Of a stretch of 64,000 nucleotides of DNA, positions 33,699-46,209 are shown one piece after another. Below the pieces are notes generated by a model. It was not told the origin of the DNA and made no database searches. It saw only the letters and a program-made list of their open reading frames with translations. The stretch covers positions 1,225,001 to 1,289,000 of the forward strand of contig BRXU01000027.1 in assembly GCA_030267565.1 (NCBI GenBank). The letters run 5' to 3'. The translations under genes were made by a program, and so were the position numbers. This stretch comes from Pleodorina starrii (Eukaryota; Chlorophyta; Chlorophyceae; Chlamydomonadales; Volvocaceae). Every line of letters begins with the position of its first letter. Within the stretch, counting starts at the first letter, position 1.

Positions 33699-36600
33699 TC
33701 AGCGGTTCCTGCGGTTTGCGCTGGATGACCTCCCACCCAGGCTGAGCGCGGACCGGCTTTTCGCCGGGCCGGCTACCGCAATCTGGTCCGGCGTGATGAG
33801 CACAGCGCCGCCCGTGCCAGTCGAGCGGGGCAACATCAAATGCCGCGGGCCCATAGCGCCACCGGCCGCTAGAGCGGCTGCAGCGCCCGGCGAGGCTGCG
33901 GCGCTCGCAGCTGCGCCGCCCGACGTAGACGTCCGACGCGAGCTGCCCGCGGAAGGCGGGCGATGCCTGCTTGCGACGTTGACGTGGCCGAGGATCCCAG
34001 CCGGGGCCCGGGGCACCCCTTCACCAAAGCCTCCGCTACCCTCCATTCTGTCTGACGCCAGCGGAAACCTGAACTCGGTCACTCGGCCGGTGACACAGTA
34101 CACGGCCGTGGCTTTGAAGCTCGGCTGCGGAGACTGCGGAGATGATCGCAGCGGAGATTCCAGGGTGCGGAACCTTGGCGCCAATGCCTGCGTGGACATG
34201 CGTAAAACACCGTGGGCGGGCAATACGCGACAAGCATTCTTGTTAACAGCGCGCTAAGCAACCGGCACAAAACGGTCGCCAGTCTGCTATCAATCGCCGG
34301 TACTGCATCCGCAGGAACTCGGGCCCGCGTTAAAGCATCTTCCACCCGATGCAGCTCCACTTACCCCTGCAGCTGACGAGCTCGACGCCGGTGACGCAGT
34401 CCGCATCGAGGCCTCGTCGTGGTCGTCGTCGCCGTCGCTGTCGCTGGGCCCCTCGGCGCACGGCGGCTCGGCGGCCGCATTGACCGCCGTTGCTGCCGCA
34501 GCAGCCGCAACGATGTCATCGCCCTCGTCGACCGTGGGGTCAGTCGCAACCTCCTTGACGCCCAGTGCGCTCCCGAGCGAGTACCGTGGCGAATGCGGGG
34601 CCACTCGCGGCGAGGTGCTCTTGACGGGCAGGCTGGTGCTCCTGGCCAGGCCGTCGCTGCTTCGCCTGTAGAGCGCCCCGGGCATGCCGCCGCGCCGCGC
34701 TGCCACGCCGGAAGCGCTGGTGGCGCCGCCCGTCGCATGCAACCCGTGCGGCGCGATGACCGGCAGCGAGCCATTCACGCGGCGGGAGGGCAGCGGTGCG
34801 GGCGGAAAGCGGCTCCGAATATTGGCACTGGTGCTGCCCACGCTGCGGCTGAACGCCACCGGGCTGGGGCCGACACCTGCGCTGCTGGCGCCGCCGTAAC
34901 CTACCGCGCCGACAGGCCCAGCATCCCCGTTTGCATGCGGCGAGGGGCGTTGTCCTGCAGGGTAGTCATTCCACGCAAAGCCCAGCGAATGAATGCGCAC
35001 AGGTGCTCACCACGCTACATCAGAACGTCACACTGACGGGTTGTGCAATTCGTAGTACCATAAGAGAAGTACGTGCGGCGTGCGATCCACGGCGGCTGTG
35101 CACGGGCTTGCAGCAGCAGGACTTCAGGAGGGACGGAGTCCCGGAACTTACGTGCGCGCCCAGCGGACGTGAAGGCCGGCGAGACCCGAAGCGCCCCCGA
35201 CAGAATGAGGGCCCGCAGCCTCTCCACCATCACGTCGCTCATCGCCGGCAGGTGTGCGGCGCGCGTCTCGGGCGTCGCACGGAGCACCGTGAGGATCCAG
35301 CTGCGAACCCCCTCCAGGCTCCGGTGCTCGCTGTGCGGCAGGCGGCTCCAGGGGTTGGAGCCCTCCATGTCCAGCGCGGCAATCAGGATCGCCCGGCCGA
35401 CGGCCTGTCATGCGATTCGGGGGTCGGCAAGGCGGCGGGCCGTCTGAAACTGCCATGCGCGAGACAGGCCAGTTGGTGTGGGTATAAGGAACACCGCAGC
35501 AACGTGCCGACAGATGCACCGAACGCCTGGACCCAGTCTCCAGGCCATCAGGCTGTCGCACTCGTAAGGACTTGCGGATGGCACTGGCACAGCAAAGCCA
35601 CGAGTGCGAGGCCGGGCAGTGGGCCGAGGACTTCCGATTTTAGCAATTTAGAGGCTATAACCCGCAACGATCCTCGCCGCGGCTCGGGAGGCCGTACTCA
35701 CGTGGAACGCCCCCACTGTAAACTTGGGCGGGAAGCGCTTGTTACACGGCGGCGAGGCGCGCCCGCCGTGGTCTCCAGAGGCCGGCGCCGTGACATTGAG
35801 CGTGCGGGCCGTGTTGTAGTTCGCTTCAATGGTGTACAGATGCGTTAGCCCGGTTTCCCTGGCGAGCGGGGGCCGCGAGCAACGAATAGTCAGGATCAGC
35901 ACCCGATGTCCAGGGGGCCGCACAGCCCGCCCCCCTCGACAGTCGACACACAGGGAACAACAGCCACCGCAGCTCGGGAGTCACGGTACACTGGCTGGCA
36001 GTTTGGCGCGCAGCGCGAGTGCGAAGCGCCTCATGGGCGTGCGTCAGAAAGGTGGAGCCGCAGTGGTCGGTGTGGGGCGCCCTTGGGAGGTGCTCGGCCG
36101 TGCAGATTGGACACACCAGCGCGCCATGCAGAACCCCCCGGGGGCGCCCGGGGGTGACGCTGCCCGAGCACGGCAACGCCCGCGCCGAGGTGACGCCCGC
36201 GCCGTCGTCGGCCGCGCCCACCTGTACAGCGCCACCCGGCCCGCGCCCTCCTTGGATGCGCCGTCCTTGTCCGGTCGGACCATGTTCTTCTCCGTGTAGT
36301 TGCAGCCCACGAAGTCAAAGGCGGGGTTGTTGAGCGCCACCAGCTTGGCGTACATGAGGCTCTGCATGTGCGCGTCACAGTCCTCCAGCGTGTTGCCGTA
36401 AATGAAGACGCCTGAGGGGGCGTGCGGGGGCGTGCGGGGGCGTGCACGTTTGAAGGAGTCGGTTCGCGGGGGGAGATTGGCGTGGGGCATCTCAGCACAG
36501 CGCCGCAGCACAGCGCAGCAGAGGACAGCACAGCATGGAGCAGCAAACCCGCCCGGTCACAAGTCAGGCACCCTCCCACCAGCGCAGCCTTTCCTTCGCC

Positions 36601-39600
36601 GTCAAGCATGCTTTAAACGCAGGGCATTGAGACAAGGCCCGCTGGCCGGTATCGATGGATCCGCATGCCGGCCTGTACAGGGTATATTTGCGAAGAGTTC
36701 AAAACCTTTCTGGCACGTACGGTACCTTTTTTGTTGGCGTGCGCGTGCAAGTCGATGTAGTACTCCAGGGTGCCCTGCTGTGCGTAGTGCATGAGCAGCG
36801 TCTTGATGGCGTACACGCTCGGTTGCGTCATCTGCGAGGTCGCGACACACCAGCAAGCAAGCGAGGGAGGGATGGGGACGGAGGGAAGGGGACGGAGGGC
36901 GCGACGCCCGTCCCGCTCAACTGCCCATCCATGTGCGCATCAGCAACGCGCCGTGAGGCAAGACAGCTGCACCTTCACACACGCCAATGAGCTCGCCTTC
37001 CCGCGCGAGCACACATCCCGGCCTCCTTAGCCGCTCGGTGATGATGCCGGCACAGGAAGTCAGGCGCCGGGAGGGGCAATCCACGCGGCCCGGCGGGGCG
37101 GGGCGCACCTGGTCCGGCACGCCCGTGTAGAAGCGGTTCAGATTCTGGCCCAGCGTGTCCGTGCGGTAGTTCCCCACCGCCACGCCGTCCGGGTTCACGA
37201 TCGGCACCAGCTTGAACACGAAGCGCCGCCGCAGCGCCGCGGCCCGCGGGTCGGAGCGCCGCAGCAGGAACGCCAGCATGCCGTTGAACATGTGCGTGGC
37301 GGGCGTCTCGCCCGGGTGCACGCGGCTGGACACGAAGAAGACCGTCTTGTCGCGGAACACCACCGCGGGCGGCCCCGGGTCGTGCTCGAAGACGCCCGGC
37401 AGCGGCGCCTCCGTCTCCGCGGTGGCGCCGCAGCAGTCCGTGATAGTGATCACCTCCACCCGCCGGCCCTCCAGCGACCGCGTCAGCAGCTGCCGCCGGT
37501 AGTAGAGGCGCGAGCTGCCGTGGACGCCGCTGCCGCCGCCGCTGCTGCCGCCGCTGCTGGCCTCGCTGGCGCACCTCGGCAGCTGGTGCGGTGGGCGCCC
37601 CGCCGACGCCCGGTCAGCGCCGCCGCTGCAGCAGCCGGGAGTGGTGCCGCCGAGGGGGAAGGTGGTCCGGGGCAGGTGTGAGGAGGTCGCTGGGCTGGGC
37701 AAGCTGATGACTTCGAGGGATGAGGAGCTGGAGTCGAGTGCGCCGCCGCCGTCGCGCGCGTCGGCGCCGGCAGAGGTGACGCCGTACTGCGGGAAGGGAA
37801 GCTGCTCGTCCAGGTGATGCAGCATGTCCTGCGGCGGCAGCGGCAATGGTGGCTGCCTACCTTCAGCAAGCGCCGCCTTGCAGGGCGGTAGTGACATGCG
37901 ACCAAGTGCTGGCGCAACAACACGGACGGAACGCGGAACACGCACAGACGCAGCGTGAGGAACGCGCAATTACATGAGCATGCTCGCTTCGCGAGGGGCA
38001 TAAAGAGAAATCCGCAGCGGAGAAGGAGGGGCATGACGCGGCCGCGAGGGGCATGACGCGGCCGCGAGGGGCATGGCGCGGCCACTAACGGCGCAGACGC
38101 ATGCGCGGGTGGTTGTGTTGCCTGCCTGCCTGCCGGGGCGCAGTCACAAGGGGCCTTGCCTGCGTCTGCTGGTAGCTGAAGGGGATGGCGAACGCAAAGA
38201 GCGTCTCCTCGTCGCTCTCGAAGCGGTGGCAGAACCGCAGCTGGAAGTCATCGCCCTCCCGCCGGTACGTCACGCGCAGCCTGGCGGGGCGCGCAGCACG
38301 GGGCGGCCGACACACACCAGGGTGGTCAAGGGGCACGCGCCTGGTCAACGCGTCAGGTGTGGAACTGCTTTGGGACTGCTTTGGTACATCAGGATTTATG
38401 AACCTTCGGGAGTTTGGACCCTCGGACAGGCGCCGATTGACACGCCTGCAAGGCGCTGCACTGCACACGCGTTCAGCTGTGTTCAGCTGCGTATGGGCCC
38501 CCGGCTCGTAAGGGTGTAGACGTCCAGGTAAGGGTGAACGTACTCCCGAAACTTGCAACATACACACGCATATGCATACGGTACGCATTGGGCATTGCGC
38601 GCACGCGTGCATCCCCCCAAACACCCCAGTCTACAGTGACAGCTCCGCCGCCGGTCCTTACTTGAGCGGCTGCCACTCCGCTTGCGACGCGCACCAGAAC
38701 ACAGGCCGGTAGTCCTGCGAGTACAACCTGGAGCGCGGAGCCAGGGCGGGAAAAGGGGGCGTTGAAGACGAACGTGTCCGTGGCGTGAGCTGGGCTATGA
38801 AGGCGGGATTCATACGCGGACGGCACGATGGATGGGCGGCATCGGTGGGCACCAAGATGCTGCCATGCGCTGTGGCGAGCGGACCGCAGCTCTTGGAAGT
38901 TGCACAGGGGGCTCTGTCGACGAGTGAGTCCCGCTCCGTGGGTTGGCGGGAACGGGGCGCAAAGGCGTAGAGATATACCGTACACCCTTACCCTCGCCGT
39001 GAGGGCGGTGCGTCCGTCCGTCCACTGGGGCCCCGCGTGTTGACGGTTTCCCACCAGCTCACCTGCTCTGCTTATTCAAGTTCAGGACGGTGAGTATCAC
39101 CAGATCACCTACAGCATGCCCCAGCATGCTGAAGTAGAACCAGGTCCTGCGGGGGCAGGATTCGGTGGCGGAACCTTTAAGAGTGACGGGCGCGGAGTGA
39201 GAGGCGGGATGTAAAGGGTGCGCTGGCGCCTCTATAACGTGGCATCAGGGGGGCATCGGCCGCGGAAACCCTCGTCAAGTGCGCGTCAACCCTCTGTACG
39301 GCATGTCTGAATTTAAGCCACACCCATTTACCCATCCTTCGCCGCAAACCATCAAAACCCAAGACAGCGCCTTATCGCACCGTGTGGCCTTTTCGTTCTC
39401 GGTGCCCCCGCAGTCGCGTCGCGTCTGCAGGAAGAACTCGTTTGAAGCAACACCCTGCTCCACGCTGTCCAGGTTTGCTGAGTCAAAGTCTGCCCGAAAG
39501 ACATATTTGCCAAGCTGCAACAATAAATCGCCGTTAACGGAATGCTTTAGTTGGGCACGCCGTGACCCAAATTGTCACCCAAGTGCGCAACCTGCGAACC

Positions 39601-39756
39601 CACCCGCCAGATAGCATCCGCCTTATCATACGTCGACGGCGGTAATGTTGTCGGAAGCAGAACAGTGGCATCCTCAGGGTGCGGGCGCTCGATAGCAGCA
39701 TGTGACTTCTCTACAGGGCTAGGTTGAGCACGGCGAGGCCCGAGCACAGTTGTCAT
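33699..39756 (-). CDS. AGBL5: Cytosolic carboxypeptidase of the CCP5/AGBL5 type (M14 family tubulin deglutamylase)
   Basis: Twelve exons on the minus strand: 39756-39604, 39514-39381, 39146-39063, 38727-38662, 38280-38160, 37828-37109, 36831-36726, 36411-36222, 35858-35702, 35404-35152, 34954-34365, 34187-33699; 1,020 residues. The first donor could instead be at 39592. The N-terminal beta domain is recognisable (YVFRADFDSANLDSV, TWFYFSMLG, FQLRFCHRFES). Zinc ligands: H357 and E360 in RVHPGETP, and H455 in IDLHAHANKKG. Substrate residues lie in NLNRFY (about 415-420); the catalytic Glu is E536 in YTIEANYNT. The site therefore looks intact. Known role: removal of branch-point or C-terminal glutamates from tubulin, relevant to cilia. 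The last two exons (about 360 residues) are a Ser/Ala/Gly-rich tail without family signature. The intron after 38160 has a GC donor. Confidence 0.9.
38001..38028 (+). repeat. Dispersed short intronic element, copy D
   Basis: TAAAGAGAAATC then CGCAGCGGAGAAGGAG; the last 16 nt are identical to copy A (11321-11336). It lies in carboxypeptidase intron 37829-38159, antisense to the gene, directly beside a 20-bp tandem repeat. Confidence 0.65.
38031..38083. repeat. 20-bp tandem repeat in a carboxypeptidase intron
   Basis: About 2.6 units of GCATGACGCGGCCGCGAGGG. Confidence 0.9.
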
Positions 39757-40648
39757 AGAAGCACTCCAATCAACATTTGATTCTTAATCGATCACGGCTT
39801 CGACTCTTTACATAACTTGTGTAACTTGACGGTTGTCTTTAGACGATGCTTAGGAGCGTAGTTTCATGTACAAATGGTCGTGTTCAATGGTGGTGCTCAT
39901 TCTCTGACAATTACAGGACATTTCTGGGACGGTAACGAAACGCCAATGACAAACGTCGTACGTCCGTTGACCGTTGCTAGTTGTTCACGGGCTGGCCGCG
40001 CTCCCGGGTCCCGGCTCTCCCACAAGGCGCCCGATTGTGGCTGACTACAGATCCCCGACATTTCATAGATAACGCCTTACAAGTCCACGTTCCAAAACAC
40101 CTAAAACACCCATAAGTGTCGAGGTAATTTGCCCTGGACCTGTGGACCATGTTATCCTTGTGAGCGCCTCCAACACCTGAGAATACGACATGGCATTTCC
40201 GTGCGTCTGTGCGACTGCATCAGCCTGCGTCCCAGAAGGACAGGCACTGAGCCCTTGGTACGAGCAAATTGGAAATTACGCAACCTACCTTCGGCCAACG
40301 CGGCACACAATTCTTCGAGCCCTCGTCGGGAAAAAAACTGCGCCACTGCGCAAAATCCAAATGATGAAATGTCCCCGCTTGTTACGCAAACCCTACTTCA
40401 GCCGGCACCCACTCCTCGTGCAAATACCTGCAGCACCCACGCTTCAGGAGTACAACAGTCGGTATTTCCGTACTGTACAGGCCACCAGCCCGTGGCTGAT
40501 AGCGATTCGTTTCGACCAGCCTCTCTTCGTCTCTTGTGCAAACGACATCATGTGTGTGTAGCGTCAGATGACCAAAGCGGAAACAAGACGACCGTGACCC
40601 ACATTCTGACATTGAGCCGCTCGCTTACGCTCCTGCCGTTCCGTGTAC
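39757..40648. other. Intergenic region between tandem minus-strand genes
   Basis: Carboxypeptidase promoter side plus the 3' UTR of the TPR gene. TGTAA on the minus strand lies at 40077-40081 (and 39911-39915), about 570 nt after the TPR stop. The stretch 39760-40120 is AT-richer than the genes. Short frames on both strands lack family features. Confidence 0.55.
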
Positions 40649-43304
40649 TCATCTCCCCGTGGCCGCGTAGTTGACGTAGATGATGGCGCCCAGCAGGACC
40701 ACCGCAAACGCCACACGTACGTACCACCGGTCAGGCAGCATCGCCAACGGATCTGGCGCGTCCAAAGACACGCGGTCCCTGCAGCAGGGCGAACCCACCA
40801 TGGAAACGCCGGCAGTGAAGAAGGTTCCACGTGCAAACCACATGCTCGGCGCTTTCCAGTCACATTCCAGGGAACTACTGACGCGAGTTACGAGGGCAAG
40901 GCTTGAGCCGCCGCTTGCTAGCGGGGGGTTTGCGCAGGACTGCGCAGAGAGGCCGATCGGCTTTGAGGGCAGCGCACGTGCGCCATGGCGCCACTGACCA
41001 CGGCACCGTCCGATTACCGTAAGTGGACACGGGCTCGTTTTGAGCGTTCCTCGCCAGCATGCCGCCTCCACTCCACTCTACGGGGTGGGCCCTAGTGCTA
41101 GCTAGGCGCAGGCGGCAACTTCTGCAAATGACATGGACGGTTCCCACTGCTCCCCGTTAGGCTTACCAGTACGTTTCGTTCTTTTTGGATGAAGCAGCGG
41201 GTCGACTGAGCTTCGGCGTGTACGATGTCCGCCTGGGGGCACCCAGTGACATCCACCAAAGGAAGAAACAGCGACCAAAGTGCCGCTCCTCAGTGCAAGA
41301 ACAAAGTCACAAAGCTCCGGGTTTCTCATACCCGGCGATAGGAAAAGTGCCTATCGCCCCAACAATTCCGCATAGTCGTCCACTACAAGGAAACGGATGG
41401 AGCGCAGTCGGGCGCACACATTTGAGCCCCCACTCACTGCTTCTGCCTCCAACTGTCGCTCTGAATCAAGGGGATCTTGACTCGCTCGTCTTCCCGGAGC
41501 TCCAGCCGCGGTGCCTCCAAAATGTAGCGCAGCTCACCCGCCTGCTTCTTCACCTGCGGCGAGCATCCCCCGGCCGCGGATTAGGGTTCCGCAGAAGATG
41601 GAGGGCCTGGGAGGGGCTGCCGGCAGCCCCTCCCAACCTCCCGCCCATAAGCTACGCGGCGATTCGCGGGCGGGCACACCTTGCGGCTGGGATGGCTCGC
41701 CTCAATCTCCTTGTACACGGCGATTGCGTCCTGGTCTCTCCCGCATGCCTGTCGGCCAACGGCGCGAGGAAAGGGTAGGTCGGGCCAGCAACAGCACAAG
41801 GCACGCTCGTGTGTCAGGTCCTTGCCAATCCTAGTTTACAACGTCTAGCAGCCCCTGTCAGCCTCTTGCCTCATTGGACTGTCAAGCCCTGACCCCTGCA
41901 CACCTCCAGATATCGGCTAATCCGGGGAACAATTTCCTCTTCCCCTTTTCCACTTGGCTGTGCCCTTTGTGCCCCATTTGGCCCCATTTCATCAGGACGC
42001 CCCACGTGCCTGCTACAAACGGTACTTTTGCGTACCTGGTACGCCAGCCCCAGCCACAGCTGCGCTTCGCCGCCCAGTACCGTGTCCGGCCCCACGTCCC
42101 GCACCGCCTGCTCCAGCAGCCGCACCGACGCCGGGTACTCGCCGCACTCATACGCCTTTTTCCCCAGCTCCAGGTTGCGCGCGAGCCGCTCCTTGACCGC
42201 ATCCTCCTCCGCCTTCAGCTCCGCTGCACGCTGGGACCGTGACCAGCCCGGCCACCGCACATACCCGGCGTCAGCCCAAGATAGACGTCGCAAAACGCAG
42301 CACACGCCGGAAGCCCGACTTTGGGCGCACCCCGAGCAGCCGCGCACCTTCGCTAGCTTCTGCTGTATCTTATCCTTGTAGGCCTTCTGCGCCTCTGTCA
42401 GGCCAGAGATGCTGCTGACGCCAAGCTCCAGCGCCAGCAGCTCATCCTCTTCGAAGCCTTGTTCCAGGCCTGGGGACGGCCAAGCAGCGCACACAGCAAC
42501 ACGGGCGCGGAGTCAAGCTGTGAACGCGGAGAGGCGCTGGCAGGGTCGGGTCTATTGCTTGCAGACGGCGTCTGGGTGCCAAGAGCCAGGAGCTCCTCCC
42601 AAATCGAGGTGGGGCTGCCCCAGCCATGCGCCGAGGCCGACCGACGCGGGACTCCGCCGCCACCGGAAGCCCCGGATGAAGCGTTTTCGGAGCTCCCACA
42701 TGGTTACGCGATACATGGCGAACCATGCTATTTGGGATATGTCCGCACGGCGTGGACTGCAGCCACACCGCACACAACTGTAGGGGAAGTCTGTCATTGC
42801 CTCAGCCGGGTTTGCGGTTGTGGCAACTGCTCTGCGTGCTGACTAACTTCCGTGCCTCGTGCCTGTGCTGTTGAAATAGAGCGACGGGGGCCGTGCATGT
42901 ACAGGACCGAGTAAACGCACCGAGGGCATAACTGTCCACCCCGCTCAGCGCGTGATAGGCGCTGCCGTGTGGCCTGGCTGGGCCAAGAGTTGGGAGCCCC
43001 CTGTCAAGTCTCCCTAACCCAGCGCACCTATCTGGTAGCGCCTCGCGGCTTGATCTAAAAGTCCAGGATTGGCATATTTGGTAGGGTCTGTAAAAAGGCC
43101 AGAGCTTGGGCTTCGCGTTGGCTCCGCTCGGCACACAGTGAGTGGCCTGTAGCCGCTGCTTGCGCGAGGTGTCGGACGGAGATAGCGTCCCCCGAGCATG
43201 TGAACGCAAGACGATAGCGCCAGCGCAAACGCCTTCTTACGAGTGTTAGCAACAGTTGCCCAGTCGTGTGTACACAACAAAAAGGCTATGAGGTATGTAT
43301 GCAC
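40649..43304 (-). CDS. Probable plastid TPR-like protein with C-terminal membrane anchor
   Basis: Seven exons on the minus strand: 43304-43028, 42469-42348, 42230-42036, 41748-41680, 41553-41438, 41232-41167, 40778-40649; 324 residues. An internal start at 43199 (MLGGRYL) would give a shorter basic N-terminus; either looks like a chloroplast transit peptide ending near LTVCRA. Next come helices (YANPGLLDQAARRYQIGLEQ, EAQKAYKDKIQQKLAKRAAE) and two TPR-like helix pairs (LARNLELGKKAYECGEY, AQLWLGLAYQACGRDQDAI). Then comes RYILEAPRLEL...KIPLI, which I associate with a family of plant and algal plastid TPR proteins. A hydrophobic segment at about residues 301-320 lies just before the end, giving a tail-anchor topology. 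Exact function unknown; a thylakoid or envelope scaffold role is inference. Confidence 0.75.
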
Positions 43305-43625
43305 CTAAGAAGGGGTCATGCGAGAAATAAACCTAAGCCTTGCTTTGGGAAAAAAACAGGTCAGGAGGTTTTTGTGATTTCGGAGCTAAAGTGAGTGGGC
43401 AAGGCGTCAAAGCATCTATGATAAAGTCACAGAACTGGAACAAGTCTTATAACCTGCAAGGACTCAAAAATACACCAGAAACATCTGCACTTTTTATTGC
43501 GGAATCGGAATCGTACGCTGCCGTAAGCGGTCGCCTCGGATAAAGCGTCGGTTCGGACATTCTGTGTCACCTTGGCCCTTGATTTTTCCTTTCACAGCGT
43601 GTAGACGAATCTGTCCATTACAAGA
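43305..43625. promoter_or_regulatory. Divergent promoter region between TPR and CBS-domain genes
   Basis: About 320 bp between two head-to-head starts, AT-richer than its surroundings. No certain TATA box assigned. Confidence 0.45.
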
Positions 43626-46209
43626 ATGAGCGTCGCGGCGTTGTTCGAGCCCATTCGCTCTTGGCTCTCGGCTGAGAGCCTGCAGTCGTTCGTCAACAGC
43701 CACCATCAGACGATCATCGCTCTCCAGAAGGATGCGCCTGTTGGACATGCTCTGCAGGTATGTGAGCGTCTTTGCCATCGTCCGGTACCGGTACTGGTAC
43801 GCGGCGGCGCGCGATTGGAAGGAGAAGCTTCCGCTTTGCCACAGTGCGCCTGCATACGAAATGTGTTTCCTCAATACTCCGACTGTCACGTTTCGGGCGG
43901 TCGACACGGTGCACCGGGACCTGGGCGCCGATCTGAGAACGTGTTTGTTCGTTTGTCTGGCCTCGGTCTGAACGGGTGTTGCTGGCGCCCGCAGTTATGC
44001 TATGATATTCATAGTTGATGGGCCTGCCCAAATCGCCAGAATGCTGACCTACCGTGGGTCCTTCTAGACGCTGAGTTGTACCGCACGTGTCGTCCCTCAA
44101 CAGGTCCTGGCCGAGAAGCAGATCCTGAGCGTTCCCGTCCTCGATGAGGAGGGCGAGTACCTGGGCGCTTTCAGCGTTGCCGATTCTCTGCGCGCGCTGA
44201 TGCAGGGTACGTGGTCGCGCAAGCGTGTACCCCTAAAGTACCGTACTCTGCCTGGGGTGCATGCCGGAACTCTGCTGACCATCGCGCGGGAGTGTGGCAT
44301 TGATCCCATTTCGCAAACACGCCTGGACTCCCGCAGAGCTCGAGGCGCAGCTGGGCCATGGCTGGTTCGACCGTCTCGGCCAGATCAAGGCCTCTGAGCT
44401 GGAGGCCGTGGGCAGCACCGTGTCCAGCAAGAAGGTGCACACCGTCACCCACCGTAAGTGCTGCAGGCTTCACCGAGCTGGATCTGATTCGCTGAGCTGG
44501 ATTTGATGTCTGTCTTTGGACAACCCCTACCTACAATCCTGCTTTCGAAGTCGCGCGTTGGCACATCTGGCCGTTATTGAATGCCTTTTCCACGACCTTG
44601 CGTCCACCCGCGTGATTGCAGCTGGCGACCTGTGGCTGAAGGGTGACTCGAAGACCACGGTGCTGACCGTCATCAAGGAGGGCTTCCAGGTGCTCGAGCC
44701 CAAGGTGAGGCAGGGAGAGCCTCGGGGGCGGTACGGGCATTCATCTGCCCTGGGGAAATGCCGAGTTTACTCCCGCTGCTGCTTCGTACGGATCTGGCCC
44801 GACCCACTTTCGGCGCCGACGGATCCGACCCAGTTCACCGGTCGTCCAGCTTACTGAGATTTGGTCCAACTTTGCCTGGCTGCAGGGCCACCACCGCATC
44901 TTCGTGGTGGACCCCGCCAAGGCGCACACCGTGACCGTCAGCGGCAACACCGTGGTCATCAACATCAAGGTGGGTCTTTCTTCGTATCCCTGCAGCGGAA
45001 TGACGTGCGCGTGCTTCCCAGCGAAGGCTCCAGAAGCTGATGTGGGTTTTTCCTCTTCCTTGTCCCTGCCCTATCTCCATTGACAGCCCGGCACGGAGAA
45101 GCCGGAGGCCAGTGGCCTGCGCCCGACGGACATCGTGTCCCAGCTGGATGTCGTCAAGCTGCTGTCGGAGCACAAGGACAAGCTGGAGCTGGTCATGGGC
45201 AAGACGCTCGATGAGCTGGAGATCTTCGAGGTGAGGACTTGGCTTGGTCCGGGTGGGCCCCCGCAAGTGAGGTTCTGGGTGCAGGGTTGAAAGGTCAGGC
45301 AGCTGGAAGACCGGCAACAAGATTGGCTGAGTGTGAATCAGGCACGGTACTGCCGTCCGTGTGTCGCGCACATAGTATCAGATGGAGACCCTTGCTTCGT
45401 CATGCGCTGAGTTGTTCCGTGACAACGACCCTGGTATGTTCCCACAGGGCTCGGTGTTCACGATCCACGCGTCCGCCACGGCGCTCGAGGCCTTCCACCA
45501 CATGGCCCTGGACCACAAGTCGTGCCTGGGCATTGTGGACAACACCGGCAAGCTGATCGGCAACGTGTCGGTCAGCGACCTTCGCTTCCTCGGCCCCCAG
45601 AACTACGGCCTGCTGATGTCGACGGTGGCTGAGTTCAGCACCATCATTGCGGGCAAGGGCCCGTCGCAGGAGGAGGCCGTCAAGGGCGCCCGCGTTGCGG
45701 TACGTTTTGCCGGGATTGCCCCAGTTGTACAAGGGCTGGAACTGGTACTGCCGTTCCCCCATTGTGTGCAACGCATCCTTGAACGCCATGGCACTGAACC
45801 TTCTCGCACTGCTGCACGTCTTCACTCGTCAAGGCGTGCAGGTCCTCTTCCGGGTGGCTGAAGACATCGTGTTATGTCTCCCCCCTCCGTTGCCCATGGC
45901 CTTGCTCTTCAGGGTGCCGCCGACGGCAAGTGGTCCGATGTGCTGAAGGACCTGCAGCTGCCGACCCTGAAGCCCAGCAGCACCTTCGGCCAGCTGCTGG
46001 AGACGATGGCGTCGCAGGGCCTGCACCGCATCTACATTGTCGACGAGGACGGCAAGCCGGTCTCGATCGTGACGCTCACGGACGTGCTGCGCGAGATCAT
46101 CAAGCCGGAGCCGCCGGTGCACAACTTCCAGCGCATGGGCACCAACGACCTGCCGGACGATGACGACGAGGACGAGGACGACGATGAGGACGAGGAGGAG
46201 GCGAAGTAA
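43626..46209 (+). CDS. CBS-domain protein (SNF4/AMPK-gamma-like architecture) with acidic C-terminal tail
   Basis: Eight exons: 43626-43757, 44104-44206, 44337-44453, 44622-44704, 44886-44969, 45087-45230, 45448-45699, 45913-46209; 403 residues. CBS-type signatures repeat: ILSVPVLDEEGEYLGAFSV and LRALM in the first unit; HHRIFVVDP then DIVSQLDVVKLL in the second; SCLGIVDNTGKLIGNVSVSD in the third; GLHRIYIVDEDGKPVSIVTL and DVLREII in the fourth. That makes four CBS motifs, i.e. two Bateman modules, as in SNF4/AMPK-gamma and its plant relatives. Such modules bind adenosine nucleotides. No kinase or glycogen-binding domain is present. The last 20 or so residues are almost all Asp/Glu. No transit peptide is obvious. 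Whether it regulates SnRK kinases is inference. Confidence 0.85.

Noticed and set aside
40190..40561. 123-codon plus-strand frame
   Set aside because: Opposite the TPR gene's 3' UTR, with no family features.
41334..41358. 9-bp hairpin (GGCGATAGG / CCTATCGCC) in a TPR-gene intron
   Set aside because: Short stem in a GC-rich genome; could be chance, and nothing else supports a role.
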